In this document: in pieces, positions 35,194-42,262 of the stretch
Numbering within the stretch: the first letter of the stretch is position 1
How the letters are laid out: the number at the start of each line of letters is the position of its first letter
Source: Ancylobacter polymorphus
GTDB lineage: Bacteria; Pseudomonadota; Alphaproteobacteria; Rhizobiales; Xanthobacteraceae
Reading direction: 5' to 3'
NCBI RefSeq assembly: GCF_022836935.1
Contig: NZ_CP083241.1
Location: 1 to 64,000, forward strand
DNA length: 64,000 nt
Made by a program: the position numbers and the translations under genes
Notes under the pieces: model-generated
Databases searched by the model: none
Told to the model about the DNA's origin: nothing
Seen by the model: the letters and a program-made list of their open reading frames with translations, nothing else

Positions 35194-36014
35194 ACGCCCC
35201 CTTCCCCTCGCTGCACCGGCCGGAGCTCGACATCGCGGTGGAACGCCGGGGCGCGGCGAGCTGCCTCATCGGCCGCTATGTCACCTATCCCTTCCACCTC
35301 ACCCGCGCCTTCACGCTCGACGCCGCCTGCCCGGAGGTCGCGACGCTCTACATGCAGTCCTCGTCGGGCGGGTTCTATGCCGGCGAGGACCTGACGCTGC
35401 GGGTGCGCGTCGGTCCCGGCGCGGCGCTGCATCTCACCACCCAGGCCTCGACTCTCGTGCATGGCGATCGCGGGCGTCCGGCGCGGATGCGCGTGCTGAT
35501 CGAGGTGGCGGCGGGAGGCTTTCTCGCCTACACGCCGGACCCGCAGATCCTGTTTCCCGGCGCCGCGTCAGAGACCAGGGTGGACATCGCGCTGGAGGGC
35601 GACGGCACGGCCTTCCTCACCGACGGACTGCTGGTGCACGATCCGACGAATGCCGGCGGCGCGCCGCTCGCCTATCGAAGCCGCGTCGATGTGCGGCGCG
35701 ACGGACAGCTCATCGCCAGCGACCGCCAGGTGGTCGACGGCGCGCACCTCACCCGGCCCGGCGGACCGCTGCACGGTCATCGCGTCGCCGCCAGCGGTCT
35801 GTGGCTGGCGGACCAAACCGATGCGCACGGCTTCGAGGATGTCCTTGGCCAGCCCGATTGCCTTGCCGGTGTCAGCACGCTTCCAAACGGTGCCGGCCTC
35901 GGCCTGAGGCTTCTGGCGAAGGACGGTGCCGCCCATGAAGCCGCCATGCGCGCGGCCTTCGCGCATGTCTTCGCCGCGCGCTTCGGCGTGCCACCGGCGC
36001 GGCGGAGAAAATAA
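35190..36014 (+). CDS. ureD: Urease accessory protein UreD
   Basis: 274 residues starting at an ATG that overlaps the ureG stop. The UreD/UreH segments are present: [38 protein letters not shown] (spread over about 52-90) and the [21 protein letters not shown] region. It is the scaffold that binds apo-urease. It is normally the first gene of urease operons; here it is last. Its stop is only 2 bp from the stop of the convergent VWA gene, leaving no room for a separate terminator. Confidence 0.9.
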   Translation: MNAPFPSLHRPELDIAVERRGAASCLIGRYVTYPFHLTRAFTLDAACPEVATLYMQSSSGGFYAGEDLTLRVRVGPGAALHLTTQASTLVHGDRGRPARMRVLIEVAAGGFLAYTPDPQILFPGAASETRVDIALEGDGTAFLTDGLLVHDPTNAGGAPLAYRSRVDVRRDGQLIASDRQVVDGAHLTRPGGPLHGHRVAASGLWLADQTDAHGFEDVLGQPDCLAGVSTLPNGAGLGLRLLAKDGAAHEAAMRAAFAHVFAARFGVPPARRRK

Positions 36015-36016
36015 GC

Positions 36017-38311
36017 TCAGCGCACGGTGAGCTGGTAGTAAAGCGCCGCCAATCGCTGCGGCAGTTCGGCGACGCGCGTCACCGGGAAGGTGTTGCGCCG
36101 CCCGAAAATGCCGGCGCCCGCCTTGTCCGCGGCCGCGCCCAGCGCGACGCAGAACACGTCGAGCCCCTGCCCCCGCGCCCGGGCGACGGCGTGCTTCGCA
36201 TCCTCGACAAGGTAGGCGTCATCTTCGACATCGATGTCGGACGGCTCGCCATCGGTCATCACGACAAGCACGCGGCGATGGTGGGCGCGCGAGGCCAGCC
36301 GGGCCGCGCCATGACGCAGCGCCGCGCCGAGCCGGGTGGAATAGGCCGGCTGCACCGCCGCGAGACGGGCCAGCGCCGCCTCCCAGCGCTCGTCGAAATC
36401 CTTGAGCGGCGTGACGCGGACATCCCCGCGCCCATTGGAGGCGAAGGCGTCGGCGGCGAAAGGGTCGCCGAGCCCCGCCAGCGCCTCCCCGAGCAGCGCC
36501 ACCGACAGGGCGGCGGTCGACAGGACCGTCCCGCCCTCCGGCCCGACCGCATCGGCGGTCGACTGCGACATGTCGAGCAGCAGCATCAGCGCGACATCGC
36601 GACCCTGCCTCTGCCGGATCATATGGATGCGTGGATCGGGCATGTCGCCCAGACGCAGCGCCTGCATCGCCTCCTGCGCCGCCTCCAGGTCGAGTTCGTC
36701 GCCATGCAGGCGCCGGCGCAGCCGCGTCGGACGGTCGAGCCGGGCCCGGCGCACCAGCGCGTCGATACGCGCCCGCACGCCCTGCGCCGCCGCGAGCTGC
36801 GCGCGCAAGGCGTCCGCCGGGCCGTCGAGGGCGGGATAAAGCCGAAGCGTGACATGGTCCGGCTGCTCCGCCCGCAGCCGATAATGCCATTCCGGGTGGA
36901 GCGCGAGTACCGCGCCCTCCTCATCCGGCGCGCGCGGCTGCACGCGTGCGCTCTCGCTCGGTTCGGCCGGCCCCTCCGACGACCCGGCGTCGATCTCCTC
37001 CTCGCGCAGTCGCGCCGCCTCCACCATCAATTCCAGCGCATCGGCGTTGTCGCGATCCCTGTCCTCCCAGTCGAACAGGCCGAGCCCATCATCGCGATAC
37101 AGCGGCTGAACGACATGGTTGCGGGCATCGAACGGGATGCGGAGCTGGCCGAGATCATGGCCGATGACACGGGCGATCTCCGGCACGAAGGCCTGCCGCG
37201 CCGGATCGGCGGCGAAGGCGTCGTCGAACAGGCGCCGCGCCTTGGCGATCCAGCCATCGTCATCCGTGAAGCCGGGGTCGGCGAGGCCACGCGCCAGCCG
37301 CGCGAACAGCGACGGCACCGTCTGCGCCCGGCTTGCCGGCTCGCGATGCCAGCCGCCCCACAGCCGCGCGAGGCCGGGAAAGCGCCGGGCGGCGAGGCGC
37401 TCGACGCGCGCGTCCTCCAGCAGCGCCACCAGGGCGATCTGCACGGGTTTCATCCGCCCGACCGAAAAGCGCGTCGTGGTGAAGACGCGATGGCAGGCGG
37501 CGTGCAGCACCGCCGCCTCGAACGCCGCCGGTGCCTCCTCCGCCGCCAGAGCGTTGAAGCGCGCGGGCATCAGCAGCAACCCGCCGGCAAGCCGGGTGCG
37601 GCGCAAATGGCGGTCGGCGATCACCCGCACCTCCGGGTCGAAGCCGAACAGCCCGCGGGTCAGCTTGCGCAGCCGCTCCTCATGGATCGCATAGCGCACC
37701 GCGCCCCCCCGCTCGGCGAGGCGTTGCCGGGCAAGCGCGTCCGCGAGGCTGAAATAGGCGGCGCGCCGGCGCCGGTCGGCCGGATAAAGCGCCAGCCCAT
37801 CGGCCATCCAGGCCTCAAGTCCCGAGGCATCGACGGCATCGGTGATCGCGTCGAAGGCTCCGAGCAGCGGCGCCACCGCATCGGCCGCGCGCGCGGCGAG
37901 CCCGGCCATCGCCCGCAGCAGGGCAAGGGGAGCCGCCCCGTCGCCGCCATAGGGGACATGCCCCGCGACACTGTCGACGGCCTGACGCGCGACGGCCGCA
38001 CCGGCATGGCGGCAGAGCGTCCGGGCGGCCTCCCAGAATTCCGGCAGCATCGGTGCCGAAGCACCCGGCAGCAGCCGCGCCTCCAGCGACCACATCGCCT
38101 GCATCAGGGCGGGGCCGGCATTGGCGTCGTAAAGCGCCGCGACCGCGCGCGACCAGCGCTCGGCGTCGCCCTCGCCCACATGCTGCCCCACAAGGCGGCG
38201 CGCCGCCGCAAAGCGCAGCGCGAGTTCGGGGCGTCCGGCGAGCCGTCGCGCCAGCGCATCCGCTGTGCCGGGCGGCGCGCTCGGGGTAGGGAGGCGGTGA
38301 GGGACAGCCAT
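36017..38311 (-). CDS. VWA-domain protein of the NorD/CbbO type
   Basis: 764 residues. The C-terminal von Willebrand A domain has the MIDAS motif DMSQS (in LLLDMSQSTAD) and the distal VVMTDGEPSD. The long N-terminal region is helical, with acidic low-complexity sequence (EEEIDAGSSEGPAEPSES) before the VWA domain. NorD and CbbO act with a MoxR-type AAA+ partner (NorQ, CbbQ) to remodel or insert metal into an enzyme. Start ATG 38311 lies 9 nt after the partner's stop; longer frames into the partner gene are out-of-frame shadow. No RuBisCO or nitric oxide reductase gene is in the window, while the urease genes are adjacent and convergent. Confidence 0.85.
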   Translation of the reverse strand: MAVPHRLPTPSAPPGTADALARRLAGRPELALRFAAARRLVGQHVGEGDAERWSRAVAALYDANAGPALMQAMWSLEARLLPGASAPMLPEFWEAARTLCRHAGAAVARQAVDSVAGHVPYGGDGAAPLALLRAMAGLAARAADAVAPLLGAFDAITDAVDASGLEAWMADGLALYPADRRRRAAYFSLADALARQRLAERGGAVRYAIHEERLRKLTRGLFGFDPEVRVIADRHLRRTRLAGGLLLMPARFNALAAEEAPAAFEAAVLHAACHRVFTTTRFSVGRMKPVQIALVALLEDARVERLAARRFPGLARLWGGWHREPASRAQTVPSLFARLARGLADPGFTDDDGWIAKARRLFDDAFAADPARQAFVPEIARVIGHDLGQLRIPFDARNHVVQPLYRDDGLGLFDWEDRDRDNADALELMVEAARLREEEIDAGSSEGPAEPSESARVQPRAPDEEGAVLALHPEWHYRLRAEQPDHVTLRLYPALDGPADALRAQLAAAQGVRARIDALVRRARLDRPTRLRRRLHGDELDLEAAQEAMQALRLGDMPDPRIHMIRQRQGRDVALMLLLDMSQSTADAVGPEGGTVLSTAALSVALLGEALAGLGDPFAADAFASNGRGDVRVTPLKDFDERWEAALARLAAVQPAYSTRLGAALRHGAARLASRAHHRRVLVVMTDGEPSDIDVEDDAYLVEDAKHAVARARGQGLDVFCVALGAAADKAGAGIFGRRNTFPVTRVAELPQRLAALYYQLTVR

Positions 38312-38319
38312 GCCGCCGC

Positions 38320-39117
38320 TCACAGGCAGGCGGAGACGATGGAGCGCAGCGCGCCACGCGTGTCGCGATCGTCGGTCAAGGCCGAGACGATGGTCATGTC
38401 GCAGGCCTGCGGGATCGCGACACCGCGCGCGATCAGCTTTCCGGCGCGGATCAGCGTGCGGGTCGAGGCGCCCTCGTCCAGACCATGCCCGCCGAGATTG
38501 CGCGAGGCGGCGGCGATGCGCACCAGCTTTTCCGCGACATCGAGGCCGATGCCGGCCTCCTGCGCGACGATCGCCGTCTCGCGGCCGGCGTCGGCATAGG
38601 TGAAGTCGATGGCGGCGAAGCGCTGCTTGGTGGACTCCTTCAAGTCCTTGACCGCGCTCTGGTAGCCGGGATTGTAGGAAATCACGAGAAAGAAATCGGG
38701 ATGGCCGGCGACGAGTTCGTTGCGCTTTTCCAGCGGCAGCACCCGCCGTTCGTCGGTGAGCGGGTGAATCACCACGGTCGTGTCCTGACGCGCCTCGACA
38801 ATCTCGTCGAGATAGCAGATGGCCCCGTGGCGCACCGCCTCGGTGAGCGGTCCATCGCGCCAGACCGTGCCGCCGGCATCGAGCAGATAGCGGCCGACGA
38901 GATCGGACGCCGTCATGTCCTCGTGACAGGCGATGGTGATCAAGGGGCGCTTCAGCCGCCAGGCCATATGCTCGACGAAGCGGGTCTTTCCGCACCCTGT
39001 CGGCCCCTTCAGCATCAAGGGAATGCGTTCGGCATAGGCGGCCTCGAACAGCGCGAGCTCATCGGCGACGGGGGCATAGAACGGCTCTTCGACGATCGCA
39101 TACTGGTCGAGGTTCAT
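38320..39117 (-). CDS. MoxR-type AAA+ ATPase of the CbbQ/NirQ/NorQ family
   Basis: 265 residues, the normal length. Walker A is GPTGCGKTRF (about 39-48), Walker B is ICYLDEIVEA, and sensor and Arg-finger regions follow (SYNPGYQSAVKDLKESTKQRF). Family members activate metalloenzymes with a VWA partner. The gene is preceded by a leader with ANTAR-type hairpins and a strong terminator, like those of amiC and urtA, which ties it to amide/urea metabolism and not to carbon fixation or denitrification. ATG 39117 gives the family start MNLDQYAIVEEPFY; the longer frame crosses the leader terminator. Confidence 0.88.
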   Translation of the reverse strand: MNLDQYAIVEEPFYAPVADELALFEAAYAERIPLMLKGPTGCGKTRFVEHMAWRLKRPLITIACHEDMTASDLVGRYLLDAGGTVWRDGPLTEAVRHGAICYLDEIVEARQDTTVVIHPLTDERRVLPLEKRNELVAGHPDFFLVISYNPGYQSAVKDLKESTKQRFAAIDFTYADAGRETAIVAQEAGIGLDVAEKLVRIAAASRNLGGHGLDEGASTRTLIRAGKLIARGVAIPQACDMTIVSALTDDRDTRGALRSIVSACL

Positions 39118-39160
39118 GCGCACGGCTCCTTCCGGCCCGGCATGTGCCGGGCTTGAAAAC

Positions 39161-39197
39161 AAAAAACCCCGCCCGAGCCGGCAGGCTCGGTGCGAGG
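39161..39197 (-). terminator. Intrinsic terminator in the leader of the AAA+ gene
   Basis: Read on the minus strand: CCTCGCACCGAGCC (39197-39184), loop TGCC, GGCTCGGGCGGGG (39179-39167), then TTTTTTG. All positions pair except one bulged A (with one G-T). It lies about 45 nt before the AAA+ start codon, so it must be bypassed for expression. Confidence 0.88.
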
Positions 39198-39230
39198 CGT
39201 CATCGCCAGTTCCGCGCACGACGCTGTGCG
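39196..39230 (-). ncRNA. ANTAR-target antiterminator leader RNA (AAA+/VWA leader)
   Basis: Minus strand hairpin 1: CGCAC-AGCGTC-GTGCG (39230-39215), a hexaloop with A1 and G4 closed by C-G; two further pairs with a T-C mismatch extend it and leave a 5-nt spacer. Hairpin 2: GGC-GATGAC-GCC (39207-39196), abutting and overlapping the terminator's 5' arm by 2 nt. Loop (AGYGYY), spacer and terminator position match the amiC and urtA leaders. Confidence 0.75.
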
Positions 39231-39989
39231 AGGAGATATTCCACAATAGTGACGAAGGCCGGCCCGGCCGGCAAGCCGGTTTGATCCAAGCAACAGCCTT
39301 GAACGTCGAAAATGACGGATCAACGTGTCGCCGGTGCGCCGGCGGATCGCCTGCGGGCCGAGGTTGACGCAAAAGCGATCCGCCGGAGACCCCGGCCGCG
39401 TGCAGAGGGGCGTGCCTTCAGAACCGCGTGGACCTCGGACGGCGACGGCGCAGGCTCGCGCTCCACGCACGTTCCTTCCTGCGGGTTCTCGTGACGAGCG
39501 TGCCTGCAAGCCGACTTGTCTTCTCCGCGATCCTCTCGAACAGCACAGGGCCGCGCGGCCGCGCCGAACGTTAAGGTCGGCTCCCCAAACGCATCCGGTT
39601 CTTCTGTCGCTCTGGCCTGCTTGTCACCGACAAGATCGGCTATGAAATGCGTCTCATGGCCGAGCGCTACGTCCTTTCGGATGATCTCATGACCCCCAAA
39701 AGGGAGAATTCGGGTCGGCTACAGGACGGCTGCTGTCTGCGCAGCAACAGCCAAAACCGACCAGTGTGCCACCGGCCCCCAAGCCAGCTACAGGCATATC
39801 CGCAGCGACCTTGTGATCTTGCGAAACCAGTTCCGACAAGGCGGCAGGAGAACATCTCATTAACGGTGGGCGGACCAGCGGTTCCTGTCAGCCATGCCGG
39901 CGATGGTGAAACGCAACCATATGAGCAGGAACGCAGCTTCCGGCGGAATCCAACCTTGCCAAATTTTGCCAAACCTCTATTCTTCCCGC
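39231..39989. other. Long region without a convincing gene
   Basis: About 760 bp between the AAA+ leader and parD. It should hold the AAA+ promoter at its left end. A plus-strand frame at 39647-40027 (starts MRLMAERYVLSDDLMTP) does not resemble any family I recognise beyond a faint likeness of its first residues to IS5-type transposase starts. Another frame near 39740-39860 reads SYRHIRSDLVILRNQFRQGG and is also unassigned. It probably contains decayed gene remnants at the edge of an accessory patch. Confidence 0.45.
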
Positions 39990-40229
39990 ATGAGCACGAT
40001 GAATATTTCACTGCCCGAAGGCCTTAAAAATTTCGTCGACCAGCAGGTTTCGGAGCGCGGCTACGCGACGAGCAGCGAATATGTGCGCGAGCTGATCCGC
40101 CGCGATCAAGACCGCGCGAGGCTGCGTGGCCTGCTGCTGGAGGGGGCTTCCTCACCGGCCTCGATGCCGGCCGACGATCAGTACTTCGATAGCCTGCGGG
40201 CCCGGATCGCAGGCTCCGCGGGTCGGTGA
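39990..40229 (+). CDS. parD: ParD-type antitoxin
   Basis: 79 residues from ATG 39990. The N-terminal ribbon-helix-helix MSTMNISLPEGLKNFVDQQV and the following YATSSEYVRELIRRDQDR are characteristic of ParD. The disordered acidic/Ser-rich tail normally wraps the toxin. ParD proteins repress their own promoter. The parE start (GTG) overlaps the stop in a GTGA junction. Confidence 0.92.
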   Translation: MSTMNISLPEGLKNFVDQQVSERGYATSSEYVRELIRRDQDRARLRGLLLEGASSPASMPADDQYFDSLRARIAGSAGR

Positions 40230-40567
40230 GCCCGAAGCCTGTCATCCCGCGGCAGCGGGCGCAGCAGGACGTGGACGAGGCCCTTGACCACTATCTGCGC
40301 GATGCAAATGGCTCTGTTGCCCTCGGGTTTGTTGACGATCTCCAGGCCGCCTATCGACTGATCGCGGAACATCACACCTCGGGCTCACCGCGCTATGCCT
40401 ATGAGCTCCAGATGGCCGACATCCGCAGCCTGCGACTGAAGCGCTATCCCTATCTCGTCTTCTACGTCGAACATCCCGATCATATCGAGGTGTGGCGCGT
40501 GCTGCATGGGATGAGAGACATCCCGCCCTGGCTCATCGGACCGGACGGTGACAGAGCGGACCATTAA
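40226..40567 (+). CDS. parE: ParE/RelE-superfamily toxin
   Basis: 113 residues starting at GTG 40226, overlapping parD by 4 bp. It has the RelE/ParE fold pattern: N-terminal helices (RAQQDVDEALDHYLRDANGSVALGFVDDLQAAYRLI) and C-terminal strands with the conserved ending (SLRLKRYPYLVFYVE, IEVWRVLHGMRDIPPWL). ParE toxins poison DNA gyrase. The pair marks this stretch as accessory DNA. Confidence 0.92.
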   Translation: MSPKPVIPRQRAQQDVDEALDHYLRDANGSVALGFVDDLQAAYRLIAEHHTSGSPRYAYELQMADIRSLRLKRYPYLVFYVEHPDHIEVWRVLHGMRDIPPWLIGPDGDRADH

Positions 40568-40656
40568 GGCGGCGCGGACACCGTTTGGCTCCCGCTTGCA
40601 CGGCTCGGAACTTCACCGGAATGAATCGGTCGCCCCCAACCGATTCAAAACTCTGG

Positions 40657-40693
40657 TTGGACGCAACATGCCGTGCGCGCGACTCTTGTCCCA
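40657..40693 (+). promoter_or_regulatory. Upstream element shared with the other WGR gene
   Basis: TTGGACGC (40657-40664) stands exactly 36 bp before the ATG at 40693, as it does before the WGR gene at 22387, and GTCCCATGA is identical at both starts. It is a plausible -35 box; the -10 is poorer here (CGACTC at the 17-bp spacing). Confidence 0.4.
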
Positions 40694-41001
40694 TGATCGC
40701 GCAACCCTACCAGCTCTATGTCGAGCGGCGAGATACGGTCAGGAACATGGCCCGCTTTTACGCGCTGTCGATCGAACCGACTTTGTTCGGCGAGGTCTGC
40801 CTCACCCGCCGCTGGGGTCGCATCGGCGCGCGCGGTCGGGCGAAGTGCCACACGTTCAAACGAGAGGAAGAGGCTGTCCAGCTGTTTCTCGGGCTGCTGC
40901 GCGGCAAGCAAAAGCGGGGCTATCGCGCAATTTCCAGAGATGCGGCGAAGCCTGCATCGACAATGGTATTTCGCGTGCCAGACGACGCGGGCGGGAATTG
41001 A
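40693..41001 (+). CDS. Small WGR-domain protein (paralogue of the 22.4 kb gene)
   Basis: 102 residues. The core VRNMARFYALSIEPTLFGEVCLTRRWGRIGARGR and the closing QKRGY align with the 85-residue WGR protein at 22.4 kb. It has about 10 extra residues before the domain and a short tail (ISRDAAKPASTMVFRVPDDAGGN). ATG 40693 is supported by the upstream octamer shared with its paralogue; the longer in-frame start at 40585 would include unrelated sequence. The function of stand-alone WGR proteins is unknown. It is a neighbour of the parDE module. Confidence 0.78.
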   Translation: MIAQPYQLYVERRDTVRNMARFYALSIEPTLFGEVCLTRRWGRIGARGRAKCHTFKREEEAVQLFLGLLRGKQKRGYRAISRDAAKPASTMVFRVPDDAGGN

Positions 41002-41687
41002 CCCCCAACAACGATATCGAGATGCCCCCGGCCAACTAGCCGCTTATCGTGTGATAAGCTGCCCTGTCTCCCGGCCCCGTGTCTGCTGACGGGCATGCTG
41101 CTGGTGCATATCCCGCAGCATGGCCGCATGAACGGTAGGTATCGGGCACGCGCCGGGGTTCGCGTAGATCGTCCCCGCTGAGGCGCCGGCGGCCGGCCTC
41201 GACGATCTTGATCGGCTCATCGGCCAGTGTGCGGTCTTTCTGCAGCACCTCGACGGCCCGGCCAACAGGCTGGACGAGCACGGCCGATAGCTCCCGCGAC
41301 GGCGCCGGAATCGCCGTCGCGAGCCGAATTGTTTCTCGCGGTGCGCGCGCTGGATGGATTTGGCGCGGTCGCGCGCCGTGGCTGCCGGGTTGTCAGCCTC
41401 CGCGATGTCATAGAGCGTCGCCTGTATCGCCGCTCTGTGCGATACAAGGCAATCACGCAGCACACTGGTGCGCCTGCCAGACAGACAGCCGGCTTGAAAC
41501 GCAGAATGCGCAGTGCGGATCTAAGCAAAGGGACGTATCGACTCAGGATGGATGACCCACTCGCCCGTCACAGGAGCGAAAGGCTCCTGTACGAGCCGCT
41601 CACGCTTCCCGCTCCGCACACCCGCCGCCATCCTTCGAAAGGACGACCCGAAGCGCAGTCGCCCTCCCCCCGAACAGCAGGCCGTTC
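41002..41687 (-). pseudogene. Probable degenerate gene, unidentified
   Basis: The minus strand keeps protein-like stretches in different frames: MLRDCLVSHRAAIQATLYDI at about 41463-41404, then AVEVLQKDRTLADEPIKIVE in another frame around 41250-41190, then TVHAAMLRDMHQQHARQQTR back in the first frame around 41117-41060. This suggests a gene broken by at least two frameshifts. I could not assign the family. The stretch lies between the WGR gene and a small unknown gene in the accessory patch. Confidence 0.35.
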
Positions 41688-42059
41688 ATGACCAATGACA
41701 GAGCGCGTATGGAACGCGACATCGGCCTGTTCCGCGCCATCCGCAACGCGCTCAGAGCTGCGGCGCACGATCGCGGCCATGAGTGGACAGGCACAGATCA
41801 GCTCATGATCACGCGCTTTTTCCTGGAATACATCGAAGCCAAGGGGCTGCGCGTCGTACCCTACCAACCTGACCGCCCGATTCAGGATGCGATCAACCGT
41901 GCGCTTGAGGAGGGCAAACGGATGTCAGTCGCGTGGGTCGGTAAACGGCACAAGAACACATGGAGATATCGCGCCGCCCTTGATGCCGCGCCAAACTGGC
42001 GAAAGGGCCATGACGCTGAGCTCAAGGACGCGAGACAGGCTGAGCAGGAAAAAGCCTAA
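41688..42059 (+). CDS. Hypothetical protein
   Basis: 123 residues, charged and soluble, with no signal peptide or membrane span. It reads like a small globular alpha/beta protein (FRAIRNALRAAAHDRGHEWTGTDQLMITRFFLEYIEAKGL), with a Lys/Glu-rich C-terminus (HDAELKDARQAEQEKA). The frame is open, uses ordinary codons and starts at ATG 41688. I do not recognise a family. It lies at the end of the accessory patch after parDE and the WGR gene. Confidence 0.55.
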   Translation: MTNDRARMERDIGLFRAIRNALRAAAHDRGHEWTGTDQLMITRFFLEYIEAKGLRVVPYQPDRPIQDAINRALEEGKRMSVAWVGKRHKNTWRYRAALDAAPNWRKGHDAELKDARQAEQEKA

Positions 42060-42262
42060 TAGTGCCGTGCTGCATACACAGCGGGTGGGAAGCTACACTC
42101 ATTCTCTTCGCTGAGAACCAGCTGGGAAATGGCCAACCTAGGCTTTGCGGCTACAGCCATTGTCGAGCGCTGGCGGGCTGGATCGAGAACGGCTACCCCT
42201 GCGCACCTCTCCCTCGCGATGTCGCCGGTGCTCATCGCGCTGCTGACCCTCCGATCATCCGC

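Noticed and set aside
36191..38599. An 802-codon plus-strand frame opposite the VWA gene
   Set aside because: Shadow frame; the minus-strand product has the MIDAS motif and a matching AAA+ partner.
36017..39117. Annotating the AAA+/VWA pair as RuBisCO activase genes cbbQ/cbbO
   Set aside because: No RuBisCO genes are present, and the leader links the pair to the amide/urea regulon; the family name alone does not fix the client.
39647..40027. A 126-codon plus-strand frame as a gene or IS5 transposase start
   Set aside because: Only the first few residues look familiar; the rest is not protein-like and overlaps the parD promoter and start.
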